From Rothia kristinae NBRC 15354 (GTDB lineage Bacteria; Actinomycetota; Actinomycetes; Actinomycetales; Micrococcaceae): 64,000 nucleotides of DNA. The DNA lies in assembly GCF_001570865.1 (NCBI RefSeq), contig NZ_BCSM01000003.1, forward strand, positions 124,001 to 188,000, read 5' to 3'. A program made the translations under genes and the position numbers. Positions 8,715-15,476 of the stretch are shown piece by piece. The notes beneath the pieces were generated by a model. That model was not told the DNA's origin and ran no database searches. It was given only the letters and a program-made list of their open reading frames with translations. The stretch's first letter is position 1; each line of letters opens with the position of its first letter.

Positions 8715-9209
8715 ATGAGCATTCACGAGACCACCTCCATCAACGCCCCCGTGGACAAGGTCGTGCAGGCCTATGCCTCCGAGGACTTCGCCCGCCACGT
8801 CAGCCAGCAGGCCGGCGTGCAGTTCGAGAGCTTCTCCGTGGACGGGGACACCGCCGGTGCCTTCACCGTCACCACGGTGCGCTCCGTGGGCGGGGACAAG
8901 ATCCCCGGCTTCGCCCAGAAGTTCATCAAGAACGGCGTGACCCTCACCCAGAAGGACCTGTTCAAGGCCCCCGGCGCGGACGGCTCCCGGGACGTGGAGA
9001 CCTCCGTGAGCGCCGGTGCCGTGCCGGTCTCGGCGAACCTCACCCAGAAGCTCACCGCCGAGGGCGAGAAGACCCAGGTGGCCCTGGAGGGCGAGGTCAA
9101 GGCCAACATCCCGCTGGTCGGCAAGAAGCTGGCCCAGGCCGCGGAGCCGTACATGTCCAAGGCCCTGACCCTGCAGAGCCGCGAGGCCGAGCACTGGATC
9201 AACAAGTAG
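8715..9209 (+). CDS. DUF2505 family protein
   Basis: Protein of 164 residues starting MSIHETTSINAP, with the START/SRPBCC-like pattern of the actinobacterial DUF2505 family: an N-terminal strand, a VDKVVQAYASEDFARHV helix and alternating strands. Function is unknown; the fold suggests binding of a hydrophobic ligand. There is no signal peptide or membrane helix. It is probably a single-gene unit, with a leaderless -10 immediately upstream and a strong terminator 18 bases downstream of its stop. Confidence 0.75.
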   Translation: MSIHETTSINAPVDKVVQAYASEDFARHVSQQAGVQFESFSVDGDTAGAFTVTTVRSVGGDKIPGFAQKFIKNGVTLTQKDLFKAPGADGSRDVETSVSAGAVPVSANLTQKLTAEGEKTQVALEGEVKANIPLVGKKLAQAAEPYMSKALTLQSREAEHWINK

Positions 9210-9226
9210 ACTCGATCACCTGCACC

Positions 9227-9265
9227 GACGACGGCGCCGACGCCCACCCGCGCGGCGCCGTCGTC
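9227..9265 (+). terminator. Intrinsic terminator after DUF2505 gene
   Basis: Perfect 13-bp stem (9227-9239 with 9253-9265) around a 13-base loop, placed just after the DUF2505 stop and before nhaA. There is only a short T-containing tail, as is common in high-GC genomes. Confidence 0.75.
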
Positions 9266-9326
9266 GTTCCATCGCACCGCACCCGTCCCCACGGCGCCGA
9301 GCCGCGGGACCGTCACGGAGGAACCC

Positions 9327-10685
9327 ATGGTCACCACACTGGAAGAGGAAGGCTACAGCGCAGGGAGGATCGCGGACCGGCTGCGCGCCGGGAACACCGG
9401 AGGCCTGCTGCTGCTGGCCGCGATGCTGCTCGGCCTGATCTTCGCCAACAGCCCCCTGGAGGGCCTGTACTTCGGTGCCCGGGACACCCACCTGGGCATC
9501 CCCGGGGTGGAGGCGCTGAACCACACCATCGGGGAGTGGGCTTCGGACGGTCTCCTGGCGATCTTCTTCTTCATGACGGGCCTGGAGCTGAAGTCCGAGT
9601 TCGTCGACGGTGAGCTGCACGACGTCAAGAAGGCCATCGTGCCCATCACCGCGGCCTTCGGCGGCGTGCTGGTGCCGGCCCTGATCTACGCGGGCATCAA
9701 CCTGGCCTGGGGCGACGCGCAGACCCTCGCCGGGTGGGCCGTGCCCACGGCCACGGACATCGCCTTCGCGGTCTCCGTGCTGGCGGTGGTGGGCTCCGCC
9801 CTGCCGACGGCGGCTCGCACCTTCCTGCTGACGCTGGCCGTGGTGGATGATCTGATCGCCATCGTCATCATCGCCTTCGTCTACTCCGAGGGCGTGCAGT
9901 TCGGCTTCCTGGCGGCCAGCATCGTGCCGCTGGCCCTGTTCTGGTTCCTCACCCATCGGTACCCGCGCTTCTTCGCCTTCTCCCCCTGGGCCCCGTGGGT
10001 CATCCTGCTGCCCATCGGGGTGCTCACCTGGCTGCTGGTGTACTCGGCGGGGGTGCACGCCACCATCGCCGGGGTGCTGCTGGGCTTCATGGTGCCGGTG
10101 CTGCACCGGACCGATCCCCAGCACGGGGAGGCGCCCATCGGCCTGGCTCCGCGCCTGGCCCACCGCTACCAGCCGATCTCCAACGGCGTGGCCATCCCGG
10201 TCTTCGCGTTCTTCGCCTCGGGGGTGGCCGTGGGCGGGGTGGACGGCATCGTCTCCGCGTTCACGGACCCGGTGGCGCTGGGCGTGATCTTCGGCCTGGT
10301 CCTGGGCAAGACCGCGGGCATCTTCTCCTCCACCTGGCTGCTCACCACCCTCACCCCGGCCACCAAGGACGAGGACCTGAAGTGGCCGGACGTCCTCGGG
10401 TTGGCCATGCTGGGCGGCATCGGCTTCACGGTGGCGCTGCTGGTGGCGGAGCTGAGCTTCGGTCTGGGCAGCGCCCACGACGACCACGCCAAGGTGGGCG
10501 TGCTCACGGGGTCCTTCCTGGCCGCCATCATCGGCGGGGTGCTGCTGGCCCTGCGCAACGCCCACTACAAGAAGCTGCGCGCCCAGGGCGTGGCCGTGGA
10601 CACGTTCGACGGGCAGGAGCCGGACGCCGAGCAGGCGCGAGCGGCCCAGGAGCGGGACCGGTACCACGAGGGCGAGAGGGACTGA
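9327..10685 (+). CDS. nhaA: Na+/H+ antiporter NhaA
   Basis: Inner-membrane sodium/proton antiporter of 452 residues. It has the NhaA hallmarks: FFFMTGLELKSEFVDGEL near residues 81-96, the discontinuous helix motif TDIAFA at 143-148, and the paired aspartates of VVDDLIAI at 174-175, equivalent to the essential Asp163/Asp164 of the E. coli protein. About twelve helices are visible. The C-terminal tail is hydrophilic and acidic. The ATG at 9327 has an ACGGAGGA ribosome-binding site. It stands alone between a terminator and the next promoter, and probably serves pH and salt homeostasis. Confidence 0.95.
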   Translation: MVTTLEEEGYSAGRIADRLRAGNTGGLLLLAAMLLGLIFANSPLEGLYFGARDTHLGIPGVEALNHTIGEWASDGLLAIFFFMTGLELKSEFVDGELHDVKKAIVPITAAFGGVLVPALIYAGINLAWGDAQTLAGWAVPTATDIAFAVSVLAVVGSALPTAARTFLLTLAVVDDLIAIVIIAFVYSEGVQFGFLAASIVPLALFWFLTHRYPRFFAFSPWAPWVILLPIGVLTWLLVYSAGVHATIAGVLLGFMVPVLHRTDPQHGEAPIGLAPRLAHRYQPISNGVAIPVFAFFASGVAVGGVDGIVSAFTDPVALGVIFGLVLGKTAGIFSSTWLLTTLTPATKDEDLKWPDVLGLAMLGGIGFTVALLVAELSFGLGSAHDDHAKVGVLTGSFLAAIIGGVLLALRNAHYKKLRAQGVAVDTFDGQEPDAEQARAAQERDRYHEGERD

Positions 10686-10705
10686 GGCCGCGGCGGCAGG
10701 CCCGG

Positions 10706-10735
10706 TTGACGGGTTTTCCCACCCCCACATAAGAT
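10706..10735 (+). promoter_or_regulatory. Sigma-70-like promoter for the Tat-exported protein
   Basis: TTGACG at 10706-10711 and TAAGAT at 10730-10735, separated by 18 bases. It drives the gene at 10835 through a leader of roughly 90 bases, which contains a GCCTCCC/GGGAGGC inverted repeat. Confidence 0.6.
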
Positions 10736-10834
10736 CTTCGAAGACCACCGTGAGGGCCTCCCTCTGCTCCGGGGGAAACCGGCACCGGGAGGCTTCTTCG
10801 CGTGGGGGACACCGAGGAATTCAGGGGGAGATCC

Positions 10835-11404
10835 ATGTCCGTGGACGCACCGCAGTCCGCCCATCCGATATCGCGCCGCACGCTGGCCCGCGGGGCCGCC
10901 TGGTCCCTGCCCGCGGTCGCCGCGGCCGCCGCCGTCCCGGCCCAGGCCGCCAGCCCGAAGCTGGGCCTGCAGGGCTCGGTGCAGATCCAGCGCAGCTGCC
11001 GCAGCAGCACCACCACCATGACCATCGACGGCAGGGGCAGCTACCCCGAGCGCGGCCTGTGGGTGGAGGGGGCGACGTCGGCCACGAAGGTGGCGGACGC
11101 CCAGCTGACCCTCTGGTTCCCCACCAGCCTGGGCCGGCTCGGCTGGAGAAACCTGGGCTCCAGCCAGTGGTCCATCAGCTCCGCGCAGCAGGATCCGAAC
11201 CGTCCCGGCTACTACGCCTACACCCTCACCTACACGGGCGGGTGGTCCTTCAACGCCCAGGGCCAGTACAAGTCCGCGACCGAGCAGCCCTACTTCACGG
11301 CGTCCGTGAGCGGCTGCGTGGGCACCACGCCGGTGTACAGCCGACGGGAGGTGACCGTGGACGGGGAGACCTTAGTCATCGAACGCGGCCCCGTCTACGT
11401 CTGA
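10835..11404 (+). CDS. Tat-exported protein of unknown function
   Basis: Protein of 189 residues. The N-terminus is a twin-arginine signal (SRRTLARGAAW at about residues 13-23, then an Ala-rich hydrophobic stretch and an AQA-A cleavage site near residue 38). The mature part of about 150 residues is rich in Ser, Thr, Tyr and Trp with alternating polar/aromatic segments, suggesting a beta-sandwich, and has two cysteines (CRSS and SGCVG) that could form a disulfide. I recognise no family. The start at ATG 10835 is chosen for its AGGGGGAG site; an in-frame GTG lies at 10802. A small gene follows 73 bases downstream. Confidence 0.75.
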   Translation: MSVDAPQSAHPISRRTLARGAAWSLPAVAAAAAVPAQAASPKLGLQGSVQIQRSCRSSTTTMTIDGRGSYPERGLWVEGATSATKVADAQLTLWFPTSLGRLGWRNLGSSQWSISSAQQDPNRPGYYAYTLTYTGGWSFNAQGQYKSATEQPYFTASVSGCVGTTPVYSRREVTVDGETLVIERGPVYV

Positions 11405-11477
11405 GAACGGACCACCGCGCCGGCAGGCGCCAGAGAGCACAGCAGCAGACACCGGACAGCACAGCCAGGAGATGAGC

Positions 11478-11651
11478 ATGGACAGCAGCGAGCAGCAGCA
11501 CCGGAGCCAGCAGGAGTCGGAGGGGACCGAGCAGGCCACCCCCTCCCCCACGGCGGGCGAACCCACCGCGGAGCAGGAGGAGCAGGTGGGTGAGGACTAC
11601 CGGTACCCGCCGGAGGTCACCGACGTTCCGATGCACACCGTCCTGATCTGA
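11478..11651 (+). CDS. Possible small Glu/Gln-rich protein (57 aa)
   Basis: Short open frame starting at ATG 11478, with an AGGAG site ending 6 bases upstream; a second ATG at 11472 is too close to that site. The product is very acidic and Gln/Glu/Ser-rich for about 40 residues, then ends with a distinct segment, EDYRYPPEVTDVPMHTVLI. There is no signal peptide or cysteine. It follows the Tat-exported protein and precedes a strong terminator, so it would be the second gene of a two-gene unit. Function is unknown, and it could be non-coding. Confidence 0.45.
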   Translation: MDSSEQQHRSQQESEGTEQATPSPTAGEPTAEQEEQVGEDYRYPPEVTDVPMHTVLI

Positions 11652-11691
11652 GTCCCGCGGCGCCCGGCCCCGGACGGCGGCGCCCGAGCGA

Positions 11692-11743
11692 GCGCGAAGC
11701 CCCCCGGCGCAGGAGCCCAGCTCCCGCGCCGGGGGCTTCGCGC
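11692..11743. terminator. Bidirectional terminator
   Basis: Long near-perfect hairpin: GCGCGAAGCCCCC...GGCGC on the left pairs with GCGCCGGGGGCTTCGCGC on the right, with one bulged C and a loop of about 15 bases. It sits between the small gene and the convergent GH16 gene, so it can stop transcription from both sides. Confidence 0.8.
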
Positions 11744-11763
11744 GTGAGCAGCGCGGACCGCCC

Positions 11764-12642
11764 TCAGCCCTGGTGCTTCCACACCCGCACGTAATCCAGC
11801 TCCATGGACTGCCCGGAGGCCGTGGCGGCGGTGGGCCGTCCCCAGTAGGAGTTGCCCACCTGGAAGCTGATCCGCAGGTTCAGCTTCTTCCCGGCAGGGA
11901 AGGCGGCGCGGTACGCGGCGGTGCCGGAGGGCACGTCGAGGATCTTCTCCCCGTTGAAGAATCCGCGCACCCCGGCGGGGGTCTTCTCCACGGCCCAGGT
12001 GTTCCACCGGCTGTAGATGTCGGTGCCGCTGGGGCTCCACCCGTGCAGGGACCCGGTGCGGCGCTGGTTGAAGTGCACCGTGGTCTCCGCGCGGCTGGTG
12101 GGGTCGAACTTCGTCTTCGCCTGGGAGGATTTGGAGCCGTAGGTCTCGACGATGTCCACCTCCCCCGGCACGGACCCGTCATCCGGGCGCAGCCACACGG
12201 CGGCCCACAGCCCCACGCTGCGGTTCGGGGCGGCCGGCATCTTGGCCCGGACCTCCCAGCGCCCGTGCTCCAGGGAGAACTTCCCCAGCGTGTTCACCTC
12301 GGCCCCGGACCACTCCCGGCGTCGTCCGTCCGAGGTGGTGACCGGGGAGGCCAGCTTCCTGGCGGTGAGCTTGAGCGCACCTGCCGCGACCGCGACGTTC
12401 GCCGCGGAGATGGTGCTCCAGTCGTGGCTGAGGTAGGTCCGGTCCCGGACGTTCCACCGGGATGAGCTCAGCGAGGACCCGGAGAAGTCGTCCTCGAAGA
12501 CCGCGTTGCCCCACCCGGAGCGGTAGGTGCCGGCGGCCTCGGCCGGCGGGGCCCAGGCCGCGGAGCCCAGCAGGGCCGCGGCCACCCCCGCTCCCCCGTA
12601 TCCGAGCGCGCGGCGTCGCGTGATGGCCTGATCCATGGGCAT
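11764..12642 (-). CDS. Tat-exported GH16 family glycoside hydrolase
   Basis: Secreted beta-glucanase-like enzyme of 292 residues. It has a twin-arginine signal (ITRRRALGYGGAG at about residues 7-19, cleavage near AEA-A at 37) and then one GH16 domain. The catalytic signature is E161-x-D163-x2-E166 in GEVDIVETYG, giving the nucleophile and acid/base glutamates. Trp-rich strands (LWAAVWLRPDD, WNTWAVEKTP) and the C-terminal SMELDYVRVWKH strand are typical. The likely substrate is a beta-1,3 or mixed-linkage glucan, possibly for remodelling the cell's own envelope glycans; this is inference. An AGGGGGA site precedes two close ATGs (12642 and 12636). Confidence 0.9.
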   Translation of the reverse strand: MPMDQAITRRRALGYGGAGVAAALLGSAAWAPPAEAAGTYRSGWGNAVFEDDFSGSSLSSSRWNVRDRTYLSHDWSTISAANVAVAAGALKLTARKLASPVTTSDGRRREWSGAEVNTLGKFSLEHGRWEVRAKMPAAPNRSVGLWAAVWLRPDDGSVPGEVDIVETYGSKSSQAKTKFDPTSRAETTVHFNQRRTGSLHGWSPSGTDIYSRWNTWAVEKTPAGVRGFFNGEKILDVPSGTAAYRAAFPAGKKLNLRISFQVGNSYWGRPTAATASGQSMELDYVRVWKHQG

Positions 12643-12678
12643 GTCCCCCTGATGCGATGATGGACGGTCAGGGGAAGA

Positions 12679-12684
12679 ATCTTA
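12679..12684 (-). promoter_or_regulatory. Candidate -10 of the GH16 gene
   Basis: TAAGAT on the minus strand, about 36 bases before the GH16 start. The same hexamer is used for the Tat-exported gene at 10835. I see no good -35 box. Confidence 0.4.
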
Positions 12685-12733
12685 CCGGACCCGCGCCCGC
12701 AGGACCCGGGCACGGGGCGGGTCGGCGGGAGCT

Positions 12734-13315
12734 TCAGCCCCGGGAGTGGTACTGCTGCTGGGTGTCCGTGAGGCCGTGGACCATGAGGGAGACCACCGCA
12801 TCCGCGGCATCCTCCACGAGCACCGGCAGCTGCTTGGCCTCCGCGGCGGTGAACGGCTTGAGCACGTAGTCCGCGGCGTCCATGCGCCCGGGCGGACGCC
12901 CCACCCCCACGCGCACGCGCAGGTACTCCTTGGTCCCCAGCGCCTTGGTGATGTCGCGCAGGCCGTTGTGCCCGCCCTCTCCCCCGCCGCGTTTGAGCCG
13001 GATCGCGTCGAAGGGGATGTCGATCTCGTCGTGCACGGCGATCACGTGCTCCGGGTCGATGCCGTAGAAGGAGGCCAGCCCCGCCGTCGGCCCGCCGGAG
13101 GTGTTCATGTACCCGGTGGATCGGGCCAGCACCACCCGCGGCCCGCCGATGCCGGCGCGGCCCTCCATGACCATCGCCCCGGCCTTGTGGCGCTTGAGCG
13201 TGCCGCCCATGCGCTCGGCGAGGTTCTCGATGACCATCTGCCCGACGTTGTGCCGGGTCCGCTCGTACTGCGTCCCGGGGTTGCCCAGGCCCATGACCAG
13301 CCACGTCTGGCTCAT
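12734..13315 (-). CDS. pth: Peptidyl-tRNA hydrolase
   Basis: Cytosolic enzyme of 193 residues that releases tRNA from peptidyl-tRNA that has dropped off ribosomes. The N-terminal GLGNPGTQYERTRHNVG contains the catalytic His, and DEIDIPFDAIRLKRGGGEGGHNGLRDI is the conserved central block with the second active-site region. Length is normal for bacterial Pth. The ATG at 13315 is preferred to a GTG 12 bases earlier, because the GAGGAG site would touch that GTG. It lies downstream of rplY in the same direction, a common bacterial arrangement, but a hairpin separates the two. Confidence 0.95.
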   Translation of the reverse strand: MSQTWLVMGLGNPGTQYERTRHNVGQMVIENLAERMGGTLKRHKAGAMVMEGRAGIGGPRVVLARSTGYMNTSGGPTAGLASFYGIDPEHVIAVHDEIDIPFDAIRLKRGGGEGGHNGLRDITKALGTKEYLRVRVGVGRPPGRMDAADYVLKPFTAAEAKQLPVLVEDAADAVVSLMVHGLTDTQQQYHSRG

Positions 13316-13452
13316 CTGCTCTCGCACTCCTCACTGGCTGCGCCCCGCTGCGCGGCGGCGCTCCTGCCTGACCGATGCCGGCACGACGACGGCCCGCCGC
13401 CGTTCCGCGGCCCCGCGAGCGGGGCGTGCGCGGATCCGGGCGACGGGCCGGC

Positions 13453-13488
13453 CTCGCGTGCGGGCGCCGGAAGCGGCGCCCGCGAGGG
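13453..13488 (-). terminator. Hairpin after rplY
   Basis: GCGGGCGCCG (13460-13469) pairs perfectly with CGGCGCCCGC (13474-13483) around a GAAG loop, with further CCTCGC/GCGAGG pairing possible outside. It begins a few bases after the rplY stop and may reduce read-through into pth. Confidence 0.6.
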
Positions 13489-13490
13489 GG

Positions 13491-14117
13491 CTACTCCTCC
13501 TCGGAGCCCTCCGAGGCCTCGGAATCCTCGGACTCCTCGCCCTCCTCCTCGGTCTCCGGCTCCTCGCCCAGGTCCTGCTCGACCTCGGCGGAGACGTTGA
13601 CGACGATCAGCTCCGGGTCGGAGACCAGGGTGACGTCCTCGGGCAGCAGCACGTCCGCGGCGGTGACGTGCTCGCCGTCCTGGCGGTCGGTGACGTCCAC
13701 CAGCAGCTCCTCGGGCACGTCCAGGGCGTCCACGTCCAGCAGCAGCACGGACTCGGACTGGGTGGAGATGTTGCCGGGGGCCACCTCGCCCTCGACCACC
13801 ACGGGGACCTCCACCTCCACGCGCTCGCCGCGGCGCACGGTCAGCAGGTCCACGTGGTAGATCTCCGGGCGGATCGCGTGGCGCTGCACGTCCTTGATCA
13901 GGGTCAGGTGGTTGGTGCCGTCCACGTCCACGGACAGCACGGCGTTGGGGTTGCGGGCGGCGAGCATGGTCTCGTGCCCGGGCAGGGCGATGTGGACGGG
14001 CTCGGCCCCGTGGCCGTAGATGACGGCGGGGATCTTGCCGGCCTTGCGCAGGCGGCGGGCGTAGCCCTTGCCGAAGTCGTCGCGGGCTTCGGCGGAGATC
14101 TTGATGCGGTCTGCCAT
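13491..14117 (-). CDS. rplY: 50S ribosomal protein L25, CTC form
   Basis: Ribosomal protein of 208 residues that binds 5S rRNA. The N-terminal L25 domain (about residues 1-92) starts MADRIKISAEARDDFGKGYARRLRKAGKIPAVIYGHG. It is followed by the C-terminal beta domain of the longer CTC/TL5 form, then a strongly acidic tail of about 30 residues (mostly Glu and Ser). The ATG at 14117 has an AAAGGTGG site 8 bases upstream. A candidate promoter lies about 200 bases upstream, so the messenger may carry a long leader. Confidence 0.95.
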   Translation of the reverse strand: MADRIKISAEARDDFGKGYARRLRKAGKIPAVIYGHGAEPVHIALPGHETMLAARNPNAVLSVDVDGTNHLTLIKDVQRHAIRPEIYHVDLLTVRRGERVEVEVPVVVEGEVAPGNISTQSESVLLLDVDALDVPEELLVDVTDRQDGEHVTAADVLLPEDVTLVSDPELIVVNVSAEVEQDLGEEPETEEEGEESEDSEASEGSEEE

Positions 14118-14594
14118 GTCGGTGACCACCTTTCCGGTCGGTTCGTTGCTTCAGTGCGTGCGCCAAGTCCCCCGTTGGCCACCCGTGCGGGCGGGCGGGG
14201 CGAGACCGGCGCGCTCGCACACGTCAGCGCGGGAAGCGCAGCTCGTGCGTGAGCCGACCAGCCTTCGTCGATCACGGCGTCACCGTCGGATGACGCCCTC
14301 GCCTTGGCATGCAGACCCACAGCCTACCGCCCGCGGACCCGCGCGGCAATGCCGAGGCCCAAGGGCCCGGCCACCGCACCCCGCCGCGTCGACCCTCGCG
14401 CACGCCGCACCAACCCCCGCGTCGGGCCCTCCCCACGGTTTAGGAGCCGTCCGGTGTTTCGGGAGCACTGCGAGCACTCCCAAGACACCGGACGACTCCC
14501 GAACCCGCCGGGACCGGCGAGGAGGGGCCAGCCAGCCAAGTACGCGTCTAAGGCCTGCCTGTCACGACCGACGGGGGAGAGCGGCCGATGCTGT
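14118..14594. other. Gene-free stretch of 477 bases
   Basis: No supported coding sequence in either direction. It holds the leader and a candidate promoter of rplY (TAGGCT on the minus strand at 14321-14326, with a possible TTGCCG at 14342-14347 but a short 15-base spacer) and a large imperfect inverted repeat at 14437-14505. Nothing tRNA-like was found. Confidence 0.6.
14437..14505. repeat. Large imperfect inverted repeat
   Basis: Two arms of 33 bases (14437-14469 and 14473-14505) are inverted copies with 26 matches. All seven differences are transitions, so on either strand some become G-U pairs in RNA. The hairpin top carries a short direct repeat, GAGCACT twice. It lies downstream of the broken capsule glycosyltransferase and could be that operon's terminator, or a mobile palindromic element. 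Confidence 0.6.
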
Positions 14595-15476
14595 TCAGCG
14601 GTAGTCCGTCAGCTCCACCTCCAGCCGATCATCTTGGAGGATTCTCGGCAGGTGCTTGAGCTGCAGCGGGTGATAGATCTTGCCCAGGACATCCGTCCAG
14701 GAGACCGGGTACCCTACCACCTCGCCCCGGATCCCGCCGGGGAACTCGGCCAGCTGATCGGCGAAGTAGTCCAGACGCCGCTCGATCTCCCGGAGCCATT
14801 CAGCGGTGAAGTCGGTGTGCGAGCGCGTGATCAGAGCACCACTGGACACCAAACGACTGTAGTGCTTCCGAATGTCATGGCCCAGGCGCCCGGGAAGTCG
14901 GGCCGGGTCATTCACGTGCTGCTCGGGATAGCCGATGATCCAGCGGTCCGGGTGCTCTTCGAGTGCGTCGAAGGATCCGTTCCAATCATGCAGCGCTCGT
15001 TTGATGACGCAGTACCCACCCCCGTAATGGTGCAGAAGATAGGCCCGCAGATAATCCGACCGGTGGACCAGCGACAGCTGGTCGTAGGCGGGATGTAGCG
15101 GGTGATCCGGGAGCAGCCAGTCGTCGAGGTTCTCGGGGCGAACGAGATGGACGGGCACCCCGACGATCTCCTGTGTCGCCTATAGGTTGCGGCTGCGGGC
15201 GGGGGTCAGGTCATTCTCACCAGTCCAGACCATGAACACCTGACGCGGGAGCTGAGAGGGCTCCTTCTGCGGCGGAGCGGGCCGCACCAGAAAGCTGCGC
15301 CGGTAGAGGGAAGGATCGAAGGAATACGGGGAGATGCGGGACCGGACGGGATTGATGACGTCGGCGACCCGATTCCTCGTCCTCGTCGAGAGCGCTCTGC
15401 CGTGCTTCTCCGCGAGAAATCCCCAGTGTTTGACCTGGCGAGCGCCATGCATCGCGGTGTCCTTGAAACTGCTCAT
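14595..15476 (-). pseudogene. Capsular polysaccharide glycosyltransferase with in-frame TAG
   Basis: The frame runs 98 codons from ATG 15476 (overlapping the rmlCD stop as ATGA), hits TAG at 15182-15180, and continues in the same frame for 195 more codons. Both halves match one capsule-synthesis sugar transferase: the first ends QVFMVWTGENDLTPARSRNL, the second continues with VPVHLVRPENLDDWLLPDHPLHPAYDQLSLVHRSDYLRAYLLHHYGGGY. The acidic residue expected soon after GGGY appears replaced (YCVIKR, where relatives have an Asp before I-K), which suggests loss of function beyond the stop codon. Base composition is less GC-rich than the rml genes. A GTG restart at 15158 could give only the C-terminal part. 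Confidence 0.75.

Noticed and set aside
14437-14505. tRNA or insertion-sequence end
   Set aside because: The fold lacks cloverleaf arms, and no transposase or target duplication is near.
15158-15180. GTG restart as a separate functional gene for the second half of the capsule transferase
   Set aside because: The half lacks the N-terminal nucleotide-binding part and has no good ribosome-binding site, so a broken gene is the simpler reading.
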